Shown here piece by piece: positions 15,501-23,217 of a DNA stretch of 34,614 nucleotides. The DNA is taken from contig JBEVCD010000014.1 of the NCBI GenBank assembly GCA_040514265.1, positions 1 through 34,614 of the forward strand. The letters run 5' to 3'. The notes under the pieces were generated by a model. That model made no database searches. It worked only from the letters and a program-made list of their open reading frames with translations, and was not told the DNA's origin. Source of the DNA: WYZ-LMO2 sp040514265 (GTDB lineage Archaea; Halobacteriota; Archaeoglobi; Archaeoglobales; Archaeoglobaceae). The translations under genes were made by a program, and so were the position numbers. Each line of letters opens with the position of its first letter. Positions within the stretch are counted from its first letter, which is position 1.

Positions 15501-16416
15501 GGCTTCCGTGGACCCTCTGGTAGAACTTGGCTACGAGCTGCATGTCGAAGAACTCCTCCGCATCTATGTTGCTTACGACGACGGCGTATCCTCTGAGAAC
15601 TCTCTCGAACTCCTCAGCCGTTCTGCGGTAGAGGTCTTCGAGACTGCCCTTGGTCTTCGTAGACCGTAGGTAGGGGTAGTCGGTGACCACCGCTTCGAAG
15701 CTCCCGTCGCGGAAAGGCATTCGGCGAGCGTCTCCGACGAGCACGTCTCCCTTAAGCCCGTAGAATTCGAGGTTTCGCATGCAACCTCTGGCTATTTTTT
15801 CGTAGAGATCCATACCCACGGCGTCTATCCCCATGAGCAGAGCCTCGATGATTATCGAGCCCGTCCCACACATAGGGTCAAGCAGGTTTCTGCGGGCTCC
15901 GCTGAGGTTTACGAGTGCTCTGGCGAACTTAGGCAGCACGACGGAGGGCATGAAGAACGGTCTGCTGTTTGGGGATCGCAGCAAAAACTGCTTCTTGTCC
16001 ACGACGTGGACGAGCTTCGTGACGTAGCATCTGTCGGCTATGTAAATCTTAAAGACGACTTCCGGCTTGGATACGCTTATCCTTGCCCCCCTCCTCCACA
16101 GCACTTCCCCGAGCTTCCTCTCCAGCGCCATCTTGTCGATCTTTTCGAAGCTGAAGACGCGCACGCAGCAAGCAACATCCGGAATTTCGATTTCCTCAAA
16201 AACGCTTTCTAGCTCCTCGAAGCTGCAGGTTGCTATTACTTCAGCGACTTCGTGGCTCATCGCGAGTCTCCAGAAGAAGTCCTCCCCCTCGTAGTCTATC
16301 AGGAGCAGTCTGTTGTCTGTGAAGAAGTTCCGCAACTCCCCGTAGCTCCTGGCGAGCTGAAGGACTTCCCACTTAGCGAGCTCGACGTTTTCACCGGACA
16401 GGAGGAAGAGTATCAT
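15451..16416 (-). CDS. THUMP-domain tRNA (guanine-10-N2) methyltransferase, Trm-G10/Trm11 family
   Basis: Methylates the exocyclic amine of G10 in tRNA. The N-terminal THUMP-type RNA-binding region spans about 1-145, with FLLRSPNSRPFFMPSVVLPK marking the junction. The Rossmann methyltransferase domain has motif I LLDPMCGTGSIIIEA around residue 180. It has a GMDLY acidic loop and VGDARRMPFRDGSF. Motif IV reads TDYPYLRST (245-253) where relatives usually have DPPY, so the middle proline is replaced by tyrosine. The start overlaps the srp19 stop by four bases and the end overlaps glpK by 50 bases. It is the last gene of the purQ-CBS/ParB-srp19 cluster. Confidence 0.87.
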   Translation of the reverse strand: MILFLLSGENVELAKWEVLQLARSYGELRNFFTDNRLLLIDYEGEDFFWRLAMSHEVAEVIATCSFEELESVFEEIEIPDVACCVRVFSFEKIDKMALERKLGEVLWRRGARISVSKPEVVFKIYIADRCYVTKLVHVVDKKQFLLRSPNSRPFFMPSVVLPKFARALVNLSGARRNLLDPMCGTGSIIIEALLMGIDAVGMDLYEKIARGCMRNLEFYGLKGDVLVGDARRMPFRDGSFEAVVTDYPYLRSTKTKGSLEDLYRRTAEEFERVLRGYAVVVSNIDAEEFFDMQLVAKFYQRVHGSLTRRILLLKPYRSRER

Positions 16417-16703
16417 TTTTTCTTCTTCGCTTCCCTCATCTCGAGTATCTTTTTGGCTATTTCAACCATCAGCTGTGTCTTGCTCCCCCTCCTTTCGACT
16501 CTGATTCTTCCCGGTTCCTCCCACCAGCACCTCGGATACCTCTTCTCCGGCTCGGCTACGAAATTCAGCCCCAGAGCCTTGCAGGCTTCGACTATCTCCT
16601 GAAACCTGACGTTCGGGACGGCGAAGCGCCTCGGAATCCTCCTGCCTTCAGCCCTGCTCTTCTTTCGCTCCAGGTTTACCCTCCAGATCACGCACTCCTT
16701 CAT
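16413..16703 (-). CDS. srp19: Signal recognition particle protein SRP19
   Basis: Binds the tips of helices 6 and 8 of 7S RNA and enables SRP54 to load, for co-translational targeting at the membrane. The 96-residue length is normal for archaeal SRP19. Visible landmarks are the ERKKSRAEGRRIPRRFAVPN block (12-31), LGLN, the YPRCWWE segment and a lysine-rich C-terminal tail. An AGGTGA ribosome-binding site sits just before the ATG, three bases after the stop of the CBS-ParB gene. SRP19 is confined to archaea and eukaryotes, so it supports the archaeal assignment. Confidence 0.95.
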   Translation of the reverse strand: MKECVIWRVNLERKKSRAEGRRIPRRFAVPNVRFQEIVEACKALGLNFVAEPEKRYPRCWWEEPGRIRVERRGSKTQLMVEIAKKILEMREAKKKK

Positions 16704-16706
16704 GCT

Positions 16707-17486
16707 TCACCTCATGTTCCTGAAAGTTATCTCGACAAGCGGGTGCGGGACGTCTTCGATTATCTTGATGTCCTTCACGCTCTTCATCCCGCTCTTCTTC
16801 ACGAGCTTCTCTATCCCGAGCTCGACGTTCGCCGGCACTTTTATTATATAAGCGTCCAGCTCCTTCATTCCGAGTTTCATGGCTGCAACGGCTCTGTGGT
16901 GTCCATCCACTAAGAACAGTCGCGAGTCCTTCTCGATTACCACTACCGGCTCGGCTAAGCCCCTCTTGAGCTCGTGTATCCTGCCCTTGAGCTCGTCCGC
17001 GTAGACCTTCCTCTGCGTTGGAATCAGCTTCGCTATCTCCACCTTCCCCCTTCTCACCTCCGTCTTGATGTTGTGAACTCTCTCTATCGTTTTACGGAGC
17101 TTCTCCACCTTGGCTGGGTCTACTCTCTCTATCTGACTCCTTATGACGTCGGCGTTCGAGATTATTCCGACCAGCCTGTTGTTCTCATCAACAACCGGCA
17201 GCTTGGAGTGTCCGGTTCTGAACATTATCCTCGCAGCGTCCCGCAAATTCATGAACTCTCTAGCCACGTAGAGCTCCTTCGACATTATGTCCTTAACCTT
17301 CGTCTCCGGAGGTTTATCTACGATGTCTACGGCTGAAACGTAGCCGACGACGCGCATTTCGTCGTCCACAACCGGAAAGCTGTCGTGACCGCTCTCCTTT
17401 ATCAGCTTGATAACGTCGGCTACGGTGTTTTCGGGTTTGAGCGTAAATACCTTCCTCGTCATATAGTCGGCTACCTTTATGTCCAT
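16707..17486 (-). CDS. CBS-domain pair fused to a ParB/sulfiredoxin-like domain
   Basis: A 259-residue soluble protein. Residues about 3-58 and 63-120 are two CBS motifs (YMTRKVFTLKPENTVADV and KDIMSKELYVAREFMNLRDA) that form an adenosyl-ligand-binding Bateman module. After a charged linker, residues 145-225 resemble a ParB nuclease-like fold, including VDGHHRAVAAMKLG with Asp194, Gly195, His196 and His197. There is no helix-turn-helix of classical ParB, so chromosome partitioning is unlikely. Such CBS-ParB fusions are known in archaea, where I know of no assigned function. Some ParB-fold relatives are NTPases or serine kinases, which would suit an adenylate-sensing regulator. It lies 20 bases after purQ. 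Confidence 0.83.
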   Translation of the reverse strand: MDIKVADYMTRKVFTLKPENTVADVIKLIKESGHDSFPVVDDEMRVVGYVSAVDIVDKPPETKVKDIMSKELYVAREFMNLRDAARIMFRTGHSKLPVVDENNRLVGIISNADVIRSQIERVDPAKVEKLRKTIERVHNIKTEVRRGKVEIAKLIPTQRKVYADELKGRIHELKRGLAEPVVVIEKDSRLFLVDGHHRAVAAMKLGMKELDAYIIKVPANVELGIEKLVKKSGMKSVKDIKIIEDVPHPLVEITFRNMR

Positions 17487-17506
17487 AACAACACATCAGA
17501 GCGGCG

Positions 17507-18310
17507 CTACTTAAGCTTCTCTAGGTACTCGACGACGCTCTCGAACAGGTAGTATCCGTCGCCAAAGTCGCCCCTCAAGTGGTCGAAGAAGACTCTCTCA
17601 GGATGCGGCATCAAGCCCATCACGTTGTGCGTTGCGTTGCAGAGCCCGGCGATGTTGTAGAAGCTACCGTTCGGGTTCCAGGGGTAGCCCGCGTAATTTC
17701 CCTTATCGTCGACGTAGCGGAATACTATCTGCTCGTTCTCGACGAGCGCCTGCAGAATCTCCTCCTCCCTCTCCTTCGGAAACACCACCTTTCCCTCCGC
17801 GTGAGCTACCGGATACATGACGATCTCCGGAACACGAGCGATGAGGGGACACCTGCTCTCCTTTTTCAGCAGGGTGGGGCGACACTCGAACCTTCCCGAG
17901 TCGTTCACGGCTAGAGCCATTTCGGGTTTGTCCGCTATCGGCTTGTCCTCATCGAGCCCGGGCAAAGCTCCGAGCTCGGCTAGAATCTGAAAACCGTTGC
18001 ATATCCCGAGAATGGGGTAACCCATTTTTATAAATTCTTCCAAATCTTTTCTGAGGACGCTTTTAACGCGGGCTGAAAATATAGCTCCGGCTCTAACGTA
18101 GTCCCCAGCCGAGAAGCCGCCGGGGAAAACGATGCAATGGTAATCGAACACACTCCTCTGCTCCTCGAAGCGTATCATATCGCTGTAGAACTGCTTGAGG
18201 TGGACAGCTTCCGCGAATACGCCGAGCTGTCTGAAAGCTTCTACCGTTTCGTCCTCGCAGTTCGTGCCCTCTATGCGCAGCACGGCAACTCTTATCTCAC
18301 TTCGATCCAT
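17507..18310 (-). CDS. purQ: Phosphoribosylformylglycinamidine synthase, glutaminase subunit
   Basis: Supplies ammonia to PurL in the fourth step of purine synthesis. The class I amidotransferase nucleophile is Cys104 in GICNGFQ, and the triad is completed by His236 and Glu238 in GLMPHPE. FPGGFSAGDYVRAGA (62-76) and RFECRP are typical of PurQ. At 267 residues it is of the normal stand-alone type, so separate purL and purS genes are expected elsewhere in the genome. It starts at ATG 18310, probably leaderless from a TATA box shared region with leuS, and heads a four-gene cluster. Confidence 0.95.
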   Translation of the reverse strand: MDRSEIRVAVLRIEGTNCEDETVEAFRQLGVFAEAVHLKQFYSDMIRFEEQRSVFDYHCIVFPGGFSAGDYVRAGAIFSARVKSVLRKDLEEFIKMGYPILGICNGFQILAELGALPGLDEDKPIADKPEMALAVNDSGRFECRPTLLKKESRCPLIARVPEIVMYPVAHAEGKVVFPKEREEEILQALVENEQIVFRYVDDKGNYAGYPWNPNGSFYNIAGLCNATHNVMGLMPHPERVFFDHLRGDFGDGYYLFESVVEYLEKLK

Positions 18311-18326
18311 GAAGAGATTCTGCGGC

Positions 18327-18338
18327 GCAATATAAAAC
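18327..18338 (-). promoter_or_regulatory. TATA box for purQ cluster
   Basis: On the minus strand TTTTATATTG covers about 18328-18337. Its centre lies about 23-25 bases before the purQ ATG, which fits a leaderless or near-leaderless transcript. Confidence 0.5.
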
Positions 18339-18356
18339 TGTGTGTGAAACGGCTAA

Positions 18357-18368
18357 ACTGTTTTATTC
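18357..18368 (+). promoter_or_regulatory. Possible TATA box for leuS
   Basis: CTGTTTTATTCC at 18358-18369 is centred about 24 bases before the leuS ATG at 18387. The match is modest, but it is the only AT-rich block at the right distance. Confidence 0.45.
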
Positions 18369-18386
18369 CCCTCCCGAACTCGAAGC

Positions 18387-21170
18387 ATGGACTTCAGAAA
18401 AATCGAGGAGAAGTGGCAGAGGGCTTGGGAGGAGGCGAGGATATTCGAAGCCGATCCCGACAACAGGGAGAAGTTCTTCATCACGATCCCCTATCCCTAC
18501 CTCAACGGAAACCTGCACGCCGGTCATACGAGGACCTTCACGATAGGCGATGCCTTCGCGAGGTACATGCGGATGAAAGGTTACAACGTCCTGTTTCCGA
18601 TGGGTTTCCACGTCACGGGGACGCCGATAATAGGCTTGGCGGAGCTGATAGCTAAGAGGGACGAGAGGACGATAGAGGTCTACACGAAGTACCACGACGT
18701 TCCGCTCGAAGATCTGCTTCAGCTGACGACGCCGGAGAAGATAGTCGAATACTTCTCAAGAGAGGCTTTGAGAGCTTTGAAGAACATAGGCTACTCCATA
18801 GACTGGCGCCGCGTGTTTACGACGACGGACGATACCTACCAGAAGTTCATAGAGTGGCAGTTCTGGAAGCTGAAGGAGAAGGGGCTCATAGTCAGGGGCT
18901 CGCACCCCGTCCGCTACTGTCCGAACGATCAGAACCCCGTCGAAGACCACGACCTGCTGATGGGCGAAGAGGCGACGATCGTCGAGTTCACGGTCATAAA
19001 GTTCAGGCTCGATGAAGAGGATCTGATCTTTCCGGCTGCTACCCTCAGACCCGAGACGATATACGGCGTTACAAACCTCTGGCTGAAGCCGACGAACTAC
19101 GTAATAGCCGAAGTCAACGGCGAGAGGTGGCTCGTGAGCAGGGAGGCGTACGAGAAGCTGACGTACACGGACAAGGAGGTAAGACTGCTTGAGGAGGTCG
19201 ACGCCGGCAAGTACTTCGGAAAGTTCGTAACCGTACCTCTAACGAAGAGAAAAGTTCCGATACTCCCAGCCGAATTCGTCGATACAGACAACGCCACCGG
19301 CGTCGTGATGAGCGTTCCAGCCCACGCCCCCTTCGACTACGCAGCCCTCGAAGACCTCAAGCGGAACGCGGAGGTTCTTGAAAAGTACGGAATAGCGGAC
19401 GTAGTTAAGAACATCGAGCCGATTGTAATCATAAAGACCGATTTGGAGGGCGTTCCAGCCGAGAGACTCGCGAAGGAGTTCGGCGCGCGCAGCCAAAGGG
19501 ACGTTGAAGCACTCGAAAAGGCTACCAAGCAGCTCTACAAGAAGGAATTCCACACGGGCGTCATGCTGGAAAACACGGACTACGCGGGCGTTGAGGTATC
19601 GAAAGCCAAGGAGTTGATCCACCAGAGGTTGATAGCCGAGGGTTACGGCGATGTTTTCTACGAGTTCAGCGAAAAGCCCGTGGTCTGCCGCTGCGGGACG
19701 AAGTGTGTTGTGAAGGTTGTGAAGGATCAGTGGTTCATAAACTACTCGAACCCGGAGTGGAAGGCGAAAGTTCTCGAACACCTCGAAAGGATGAGGATAA
19801 TACCGGAATACTACCGCGAGGAGTTCAGGAACAAGATTGAGTGGCTCAAAGACAAGGCATGCGCCCGCCGCAAGGGTTTGGGGACGCGCATACCCTGGGA
19901 TCGCGAGTGGCTGATAGAGAGCCTGTCGGACTCGACGATATACATGGCCTACTACATACTCGCGAAGTTCGTAAACGCCGGACTGCTGAAGGCTGAAAAC
20001 ATGACGCCCGAGTTCCTCGACTACGTGCTGCTGGGCTTGGGGAGCGCTGAAGAGGCTGCGAAGTCTGCAAACCTCGATGCTGAGCTCGTAGAGCGGATAA
20101 GGAGCGAGTTCGAATACTGGTACCCCGTAGACCTCAGGAGCAGCGGAAAGGACCTCGTCGCCAACCACCTGCTGTTCTACATCTTCCACCACGTGGCGAT
20201 CTTCCCGCCGAAGCACTGGCCGAGAGCGATAGCCGTCAACGGCTACGTGAGCCTTGAGGGTATGAAGATGAGCAAGAGCAAGGGACCGCTGCTGACGATG
20301 AAGAAGGCTGTCGAAACCTACGGAGCCGACGTGACTCGCCTCTACATACTGCACGCAGCCGAGTACGACAGCGATGCGGACTGGAGAAGCAGAGAGGTCG
20401 AAGCCTTGGCGAGGCAGCTCAGGAGGTTCTACGAGATCGTAGCAGAGAACTACCTTCGAGAGCCGTCACAGTTGAACGAGCTCGACCGCTGGCTTGTGAG
20501 CAAGTTTCAGAGGATCGTGAAGGAGACAAGGGAAGCTATGGACAGCTTGCAGACCCGTAGAGCCGTAAACGCGGCGTTCTTCGAGATGATGAATATCGTA
20601 CGCTGGTACCTCAGGAGGGGCGGTAAGAACCTGTCGCTGATCCTCGACGACTGGATAAAGCTCCTCGCGCCGTTCACCCCGCATATCTGCGAGGAGCTCT
20701 GGCACATGAAGCACGACACGTTCGTCAGCCTCGAAAGTTACCCCGAATACGACGAGAGCAAAATCGATGAAGAGGCGGAAGCCGTCGAAGAATACCTGAT
20801 GAGGCTGATAGAGGACATAAAGGAGATCAAGAAGTTCGCTAAGGGGGCGAAGGTTGCCTACGTAGCCGTAGCGGACGAGTGGAAGGTGAGGGTTGCGAGG
20901 GTCGTCGCCGAAAGCGGTAGCATAGGCGAAGCTATGAAGAGGTTGATGAGCGACGGGGAGCTGCGGAGGAGAGCTAGAGAAGTTTCGAACCTCGTCAAGA
21001 AGCTCTTCGAGGAGAAGACCATGATCGTGGACGAGGAGAAAGTCATCAGAAGCAACGCCGACTTCATAGAGGCTGAAACCGGACTCAAAGTCGTGCTCGA
21101 CGCCTCCAAGGTTCCCGAAGACAAGCTGAGAGCTGCGATTCCCGGAAAGCCGGCGATATACGTCGTATGA
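18387..21170 (+). CDS. leuS: Leucyl-tRNA synthetase, archaeal/eukaryotic type
   Basis: Charges tRNA-Leu with leucine. The 927-residue protein has the class I signature as HAGH at 44-47 within PYPYLNGNLHAGHTRTF and KMSKS at about 627-631. The CP1 editing domain shows TLRPETIYGVTNLW and the GVVMSVPAHAPFDY segment with the conserved aspartate region. The overall architecture and C-terminal extension match archaeal LeuRS. No truncation is visible. The stop overlaps the start of the XPF-like nuclease gene by four bases, so the two are probably co-transcribed. Confidence 0.97.
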   Translation: MDFRKIEEKWQRAWEEARIFEADPDNREKFFITIPYPYLNGNLHAGHTRTFTIGDAFARYMRMKGYNVLFPMGFHVTGTPIIGLAELIAKRDERTIEVYTKYHDVPLEDLLQLTTPEKIVEYFSREALRALKNIGYSIDWRRVFTTTDDTYQKFIEWQFWKLKEKGLIVRGSHPVRYCPNDQNPVEDHDLLMGEEATIVEFTVIKFRLDEEDLIFPAATLRPETIYGVTNLWLKPTNYVIAEVNGERWLVSREAYEKLTYTDKEVRLLEEVDAGKYFGKFVTVPLTKRKVPILPAEFVDTDNATGVVMSVPAHAPFDYAALEDLKRNAEVLEKYGIADVVKNIEPIVIIKTDLEGVPAERLAKEFGARSQRDVEALEKATKQLYKKEFHTGVMLENTDYAGVEVSKAKELIHQRLIAEGYGDVFYEFSEKPVVCRCGTKCVVKVVKDQWFINYSNPEWKAKVLEHLERMRIIPEYYREEFRNKIEWLKDKACARRKGLGTRIPWDREWLIESLSDSTIYMAYYILAKFVNAGLLKAENMTPEFLDYVLLGLGSAEEAAKSANLDAELVERIRSEFEYWYPVDLRSSGKDLVANHLLFYIFHHVAIFPPKHWPRAIAVNGYVSLEGMKMSKSKGPLLTMKKAVETYGADVTRLYILHAAEYDSDADWRSREVEALARQLRRFYEIVAENYLREPSQLNELDRWLVSKFQRIVKETREAMDSLQTRRAVNAAFFEMMNIVRWYLRRGGKNLSLILDDWIKLLAPFTPHICEELWHMKHDTFVSLESYPEYDESKIDEEAEAVEEYLMRLIEDIKEIKKFAKGAKVAYVAVADEWKVRVARVVAESGSIGEAMKRLMSDGELRRRAREVSNLVKKLFEEKTMIVDEEKVIRSNADFIEAETGLKVVLDASKVPEDKLRAAIPGKPAIYVV

Positions 21171-21808
21171 TCCTCGTGGACTTCAGGGAGCCCGAGAGGA
21201 TAGAGGAAAAGCTGAGAGCTCTGGGTGTGCTGACCAAGAGAAGATCGCTCGAAGTCGGGGACTACGTGATCAGACACTCCTCATTCGAGATCGCCGTCGA
21301 GAGAAAGGAGGCGAACGACTTCCTGAACTCCATCATTGACGCGCGTCTCTGGAGGCAGATCCACGCGCTGAAGGAGAGGTACAAGCTGTCGATACTCGCG
21401 ATAGTCGGCGACCTCGAAGAGGCTTTGAGTTTCAGAAACTTCAGGAGGAACGCCGTTATTGCTGCTATTGTGACGATACCCGTAAAAACCGGCGGAAGTG
21501 TTTCCCCGATTTTCTTTGCAAACGAGGACGACTTCTGCTACGCTCTGAAGACAATCGAAGAGAAGGTTTCGAAGGGGGAGTTCTTCGTAGTTCCGAGGGT
21601 CGCGAGGAAGGAAAACCCGCAGGTGGCGATGCTGACGGCAATTCCCGGTGTTGGAGAAAAGCTAGCCGTGGAGCTTCTGAAGCGCTTTGGGAGTGTGCAG
21701 AGGGTCGCCAACGCGAGCGTCGCGGAGCTTATGCGCGTGGACGGTGTTGGGGAGAAGAAGGCAAGGACAATAAGGGACTTCTTCGCGAGGCGTTTCGAAG
21801 TTCAGTAG
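21167..21808 (+). CDS. Short XPF/Mus81-family structure-specific nuclease
   Basis: Cuts branched DNA such as 3' flaps and forks. The ERCC4 nuclease domain (1-130) has Asp5, Asp32 in EVGDY, and the ERK catalytic motif at 45-47 followed by Asp51 and the SIIDARLWRQ helix. Two helix-hairpin-helix motifs follow at about 155-205 (IPGVGEKLAVELL and VDGVGEKKARTI). At 213 residues it lacks the N-terminal helicase of euryarchaeal Hef and resembles the short crenarchaeal XPF that works with PCNA. It overlaps leuS by four bases and the opposite DHPS-like gene by seven. Confidence 0.9.
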   Translation: MILVDFREPERIEEKLRALGVLTKRRSLEVGDYVIRHSSFEIAVERKEANDFLNSIIDARLWRQIHALKERYKLSILAIVGDLEEALSFRNFRRNAVIAAIVTIPVKTGGSVSPIFFANEDDFCYALKTIEEKVSKGEFFVVPRVARKENPQVAMLTAIPGVGEKLAVELLKRFGSVQRVANASVAELMRVDGVGEKKARTIRDFFARRFEVQ

Positions 21809-23217
21809 ATGCCGAAGTCGAGGTCCCTATCCTGAACGTAGTTCTTGCCCAGCCTGAGGGCTATTTCGGCTTTCATAAGCTCCCTTCCGAGGTAGGCTGC
21901 GTGGTCGAGTCTGGAAACGAGTTTGTGCCTTAGAACCGTGTCCAGTATTTCCTTCGCTCTCCTTCCGCAGATTACGAACTTCTCGTGCTCGCAGTAAATT
22001 TTACCGTCCGCGATGTAGATGTAGAAGTCCCCGCAGGGATCGCGGAAGAATTCCCTGCTCTCCTCCGCATCAACGCACACCTTCGCTTCCGGCTCTGGGT
22101 AGCGGAACTTCTCCTTGACTACGAGGAGCGAAAAGCCCGCATCCTTTGGTGGTGAGTTCCGGAGCTTTGCAGCTTTAGCCAAGTAAGTTGCTATCTTCAG
22201 TTCCCTCACACTTCCGACGGTCTTGCTGCTAGCCTCGGTCGTAAAGAGGAGGTTGCAACCTATTTCCTCGGCTATGAAAGCGAGTAGGGCGTTTATCCCT
22301 ATCGAGTCCGCGTCGCACAGCTCCGTTACGTTGCCGACCCCGAAGAGTAGCGGCGTTTCGCTGTCGAGCTTGCGGTACTCAACGTACCTCAGTATCGACT
22401 CAGCCGTCCTCAGCGGCGCGTCGAGTATAGGGTCGGCGATCACCTTCTCGGCCCTCTTTTTAGCTCTCTCGACGAGTTTTTTCAGCTCCGCGACGTTTCT
22501 GGAAACTACCACGACTGCCTGATCTTCCAGGAGCTCTATCGCGTCGAAGTTCTCCGAAGACAAGCTCATGACCATGTCCACGCCGTGCTTGACGCCGATC
22601 TCTATTGCCTTCTTGCTGAACGTGTCCACGCTAACGGGTTTCGGCGAGGCGTCGACGAGTCTCTTGACGGCTTTGTTCACGAAGTCTGCGTCGAATTCGA
22701 TGGGTATTCCTAAGTCGATCACGTCCGCGTCGGCGTACCTGTCTATCCAGCGCTCCACTTCGTCGACGCTCGAAAGCCTCGCTATTTCGGCTACCACTTT
22801 CATTCTGCTGTCTCCGCCTATCGCGACGTCTCTAAGTCTGAAAGTGCAGCTCTCTTCGAGTCTTTCGATCTCAGCTCTGATCTCTTCGATCGCAGCTGCA
22901 TTTATTAGCCTGCAAGCCGGGATTTCGTGGGAGAACTCCACCTCCCCGACGAACTTCAGGACACGCTTCAAATCGTAGGCGTGGATCGGACCGAGCCTTA
23001 TCTTCACGCCCTTCTTCTTCTCCAGACTCCTCCAGTCGTTTCCAGCCGTAAGTCCAGGGACGAGGACAAGGTCGTACCGGCTCAGGTCAACTTCTTCGAG
23101 GTGTTTCGGGGTTATGAAAGCTGCTACGTCGATGTCGACGACGAGAACGTCTGCTCCTTCGCCGTACTTCCTCACGAGCTTCTCCGCAAGCCTTCCGGTT
23201 ACGAGCAGTACCCTCAT
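21802..23217 (-). CDS. Dihydropteroate synthase-like protein with C-terminal DUF4346-type domain
   Basis: A 471-residue archaeal protein of the DHPS-related family found in organisms using methanopterin. The N-terminal 100 residues form a separate Rossmann-like region (RVLLVTGRLAEK). The central TIM-barrel part, about 130-350, contains IGGDSRMKVVAEI and the barrel strands VIDLGIPIEFD, KPVSVDTFS and ADPILDAP. The last 110 residues, ending in LGKNYVQDRDLDFGIY, match the DUF4346-like tail related to methyltransferase subunit MtrA. A role in tetrahydromethanopterin synthesis or C1 metabolism is suggested by family distribution, not proven. It is translationally coupled (ATGA) to the ClC transporter gene. 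Confidence 0.85.
   Translation of the reverse strand: MRVLLVTGRLAEKLVRKYGEGADVLVVDIDVAAFITPKHLEEVDLSRYDLVLVPGLTAGNDWRSLEKKKGVKIRLGPIHAYDLKRVLKFVGEVEFSHEIPACRLINAAAIEEIRAEIERLEESCTFRLRDVAIGGDSRMKVVAEIARLSSVDEVERWIDRYADADVIDLGIPIEFDADFVNKAVKRLVDASPKPVSVDTFSKKAIEIGVKHGVDMVMSLSSENFDAIELLEDQAVVVVSRNVAELKKLVERAKKRAEKVIADPILDAPLRTAESILRYVEYRKLDSETPLLFGVGNVTELCDADSIGINALLAFIAEEIGCNLLFTTEASSKTVGSVRELKIATYLAKAAKLRNSPPKDAGFSLLVVKEKFRYPEPEAKVCVDAEESREFFRDPCGDFYIYIADGKIYCEHEKFVICGRRAKEILDTVLRHKLVSRLDHAAYLGRELMKAEIALRLGKNYVQDRDLDFGIY

Noticed and set aside
16707..17486. Chromosome partition protein ParB
   Set aside because: The ParB-like domain lacks a helix-turn-helix and is fused to CBS domains; there is no parA neighbour and no parS-like repeat was seen.
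19239..20354. 371-codon open frame on the minus strand
   Set aside because: It is a shadow of leuS caused by codon bias; there is no motif and no promoter or ribosome-binding site fitting a gene.
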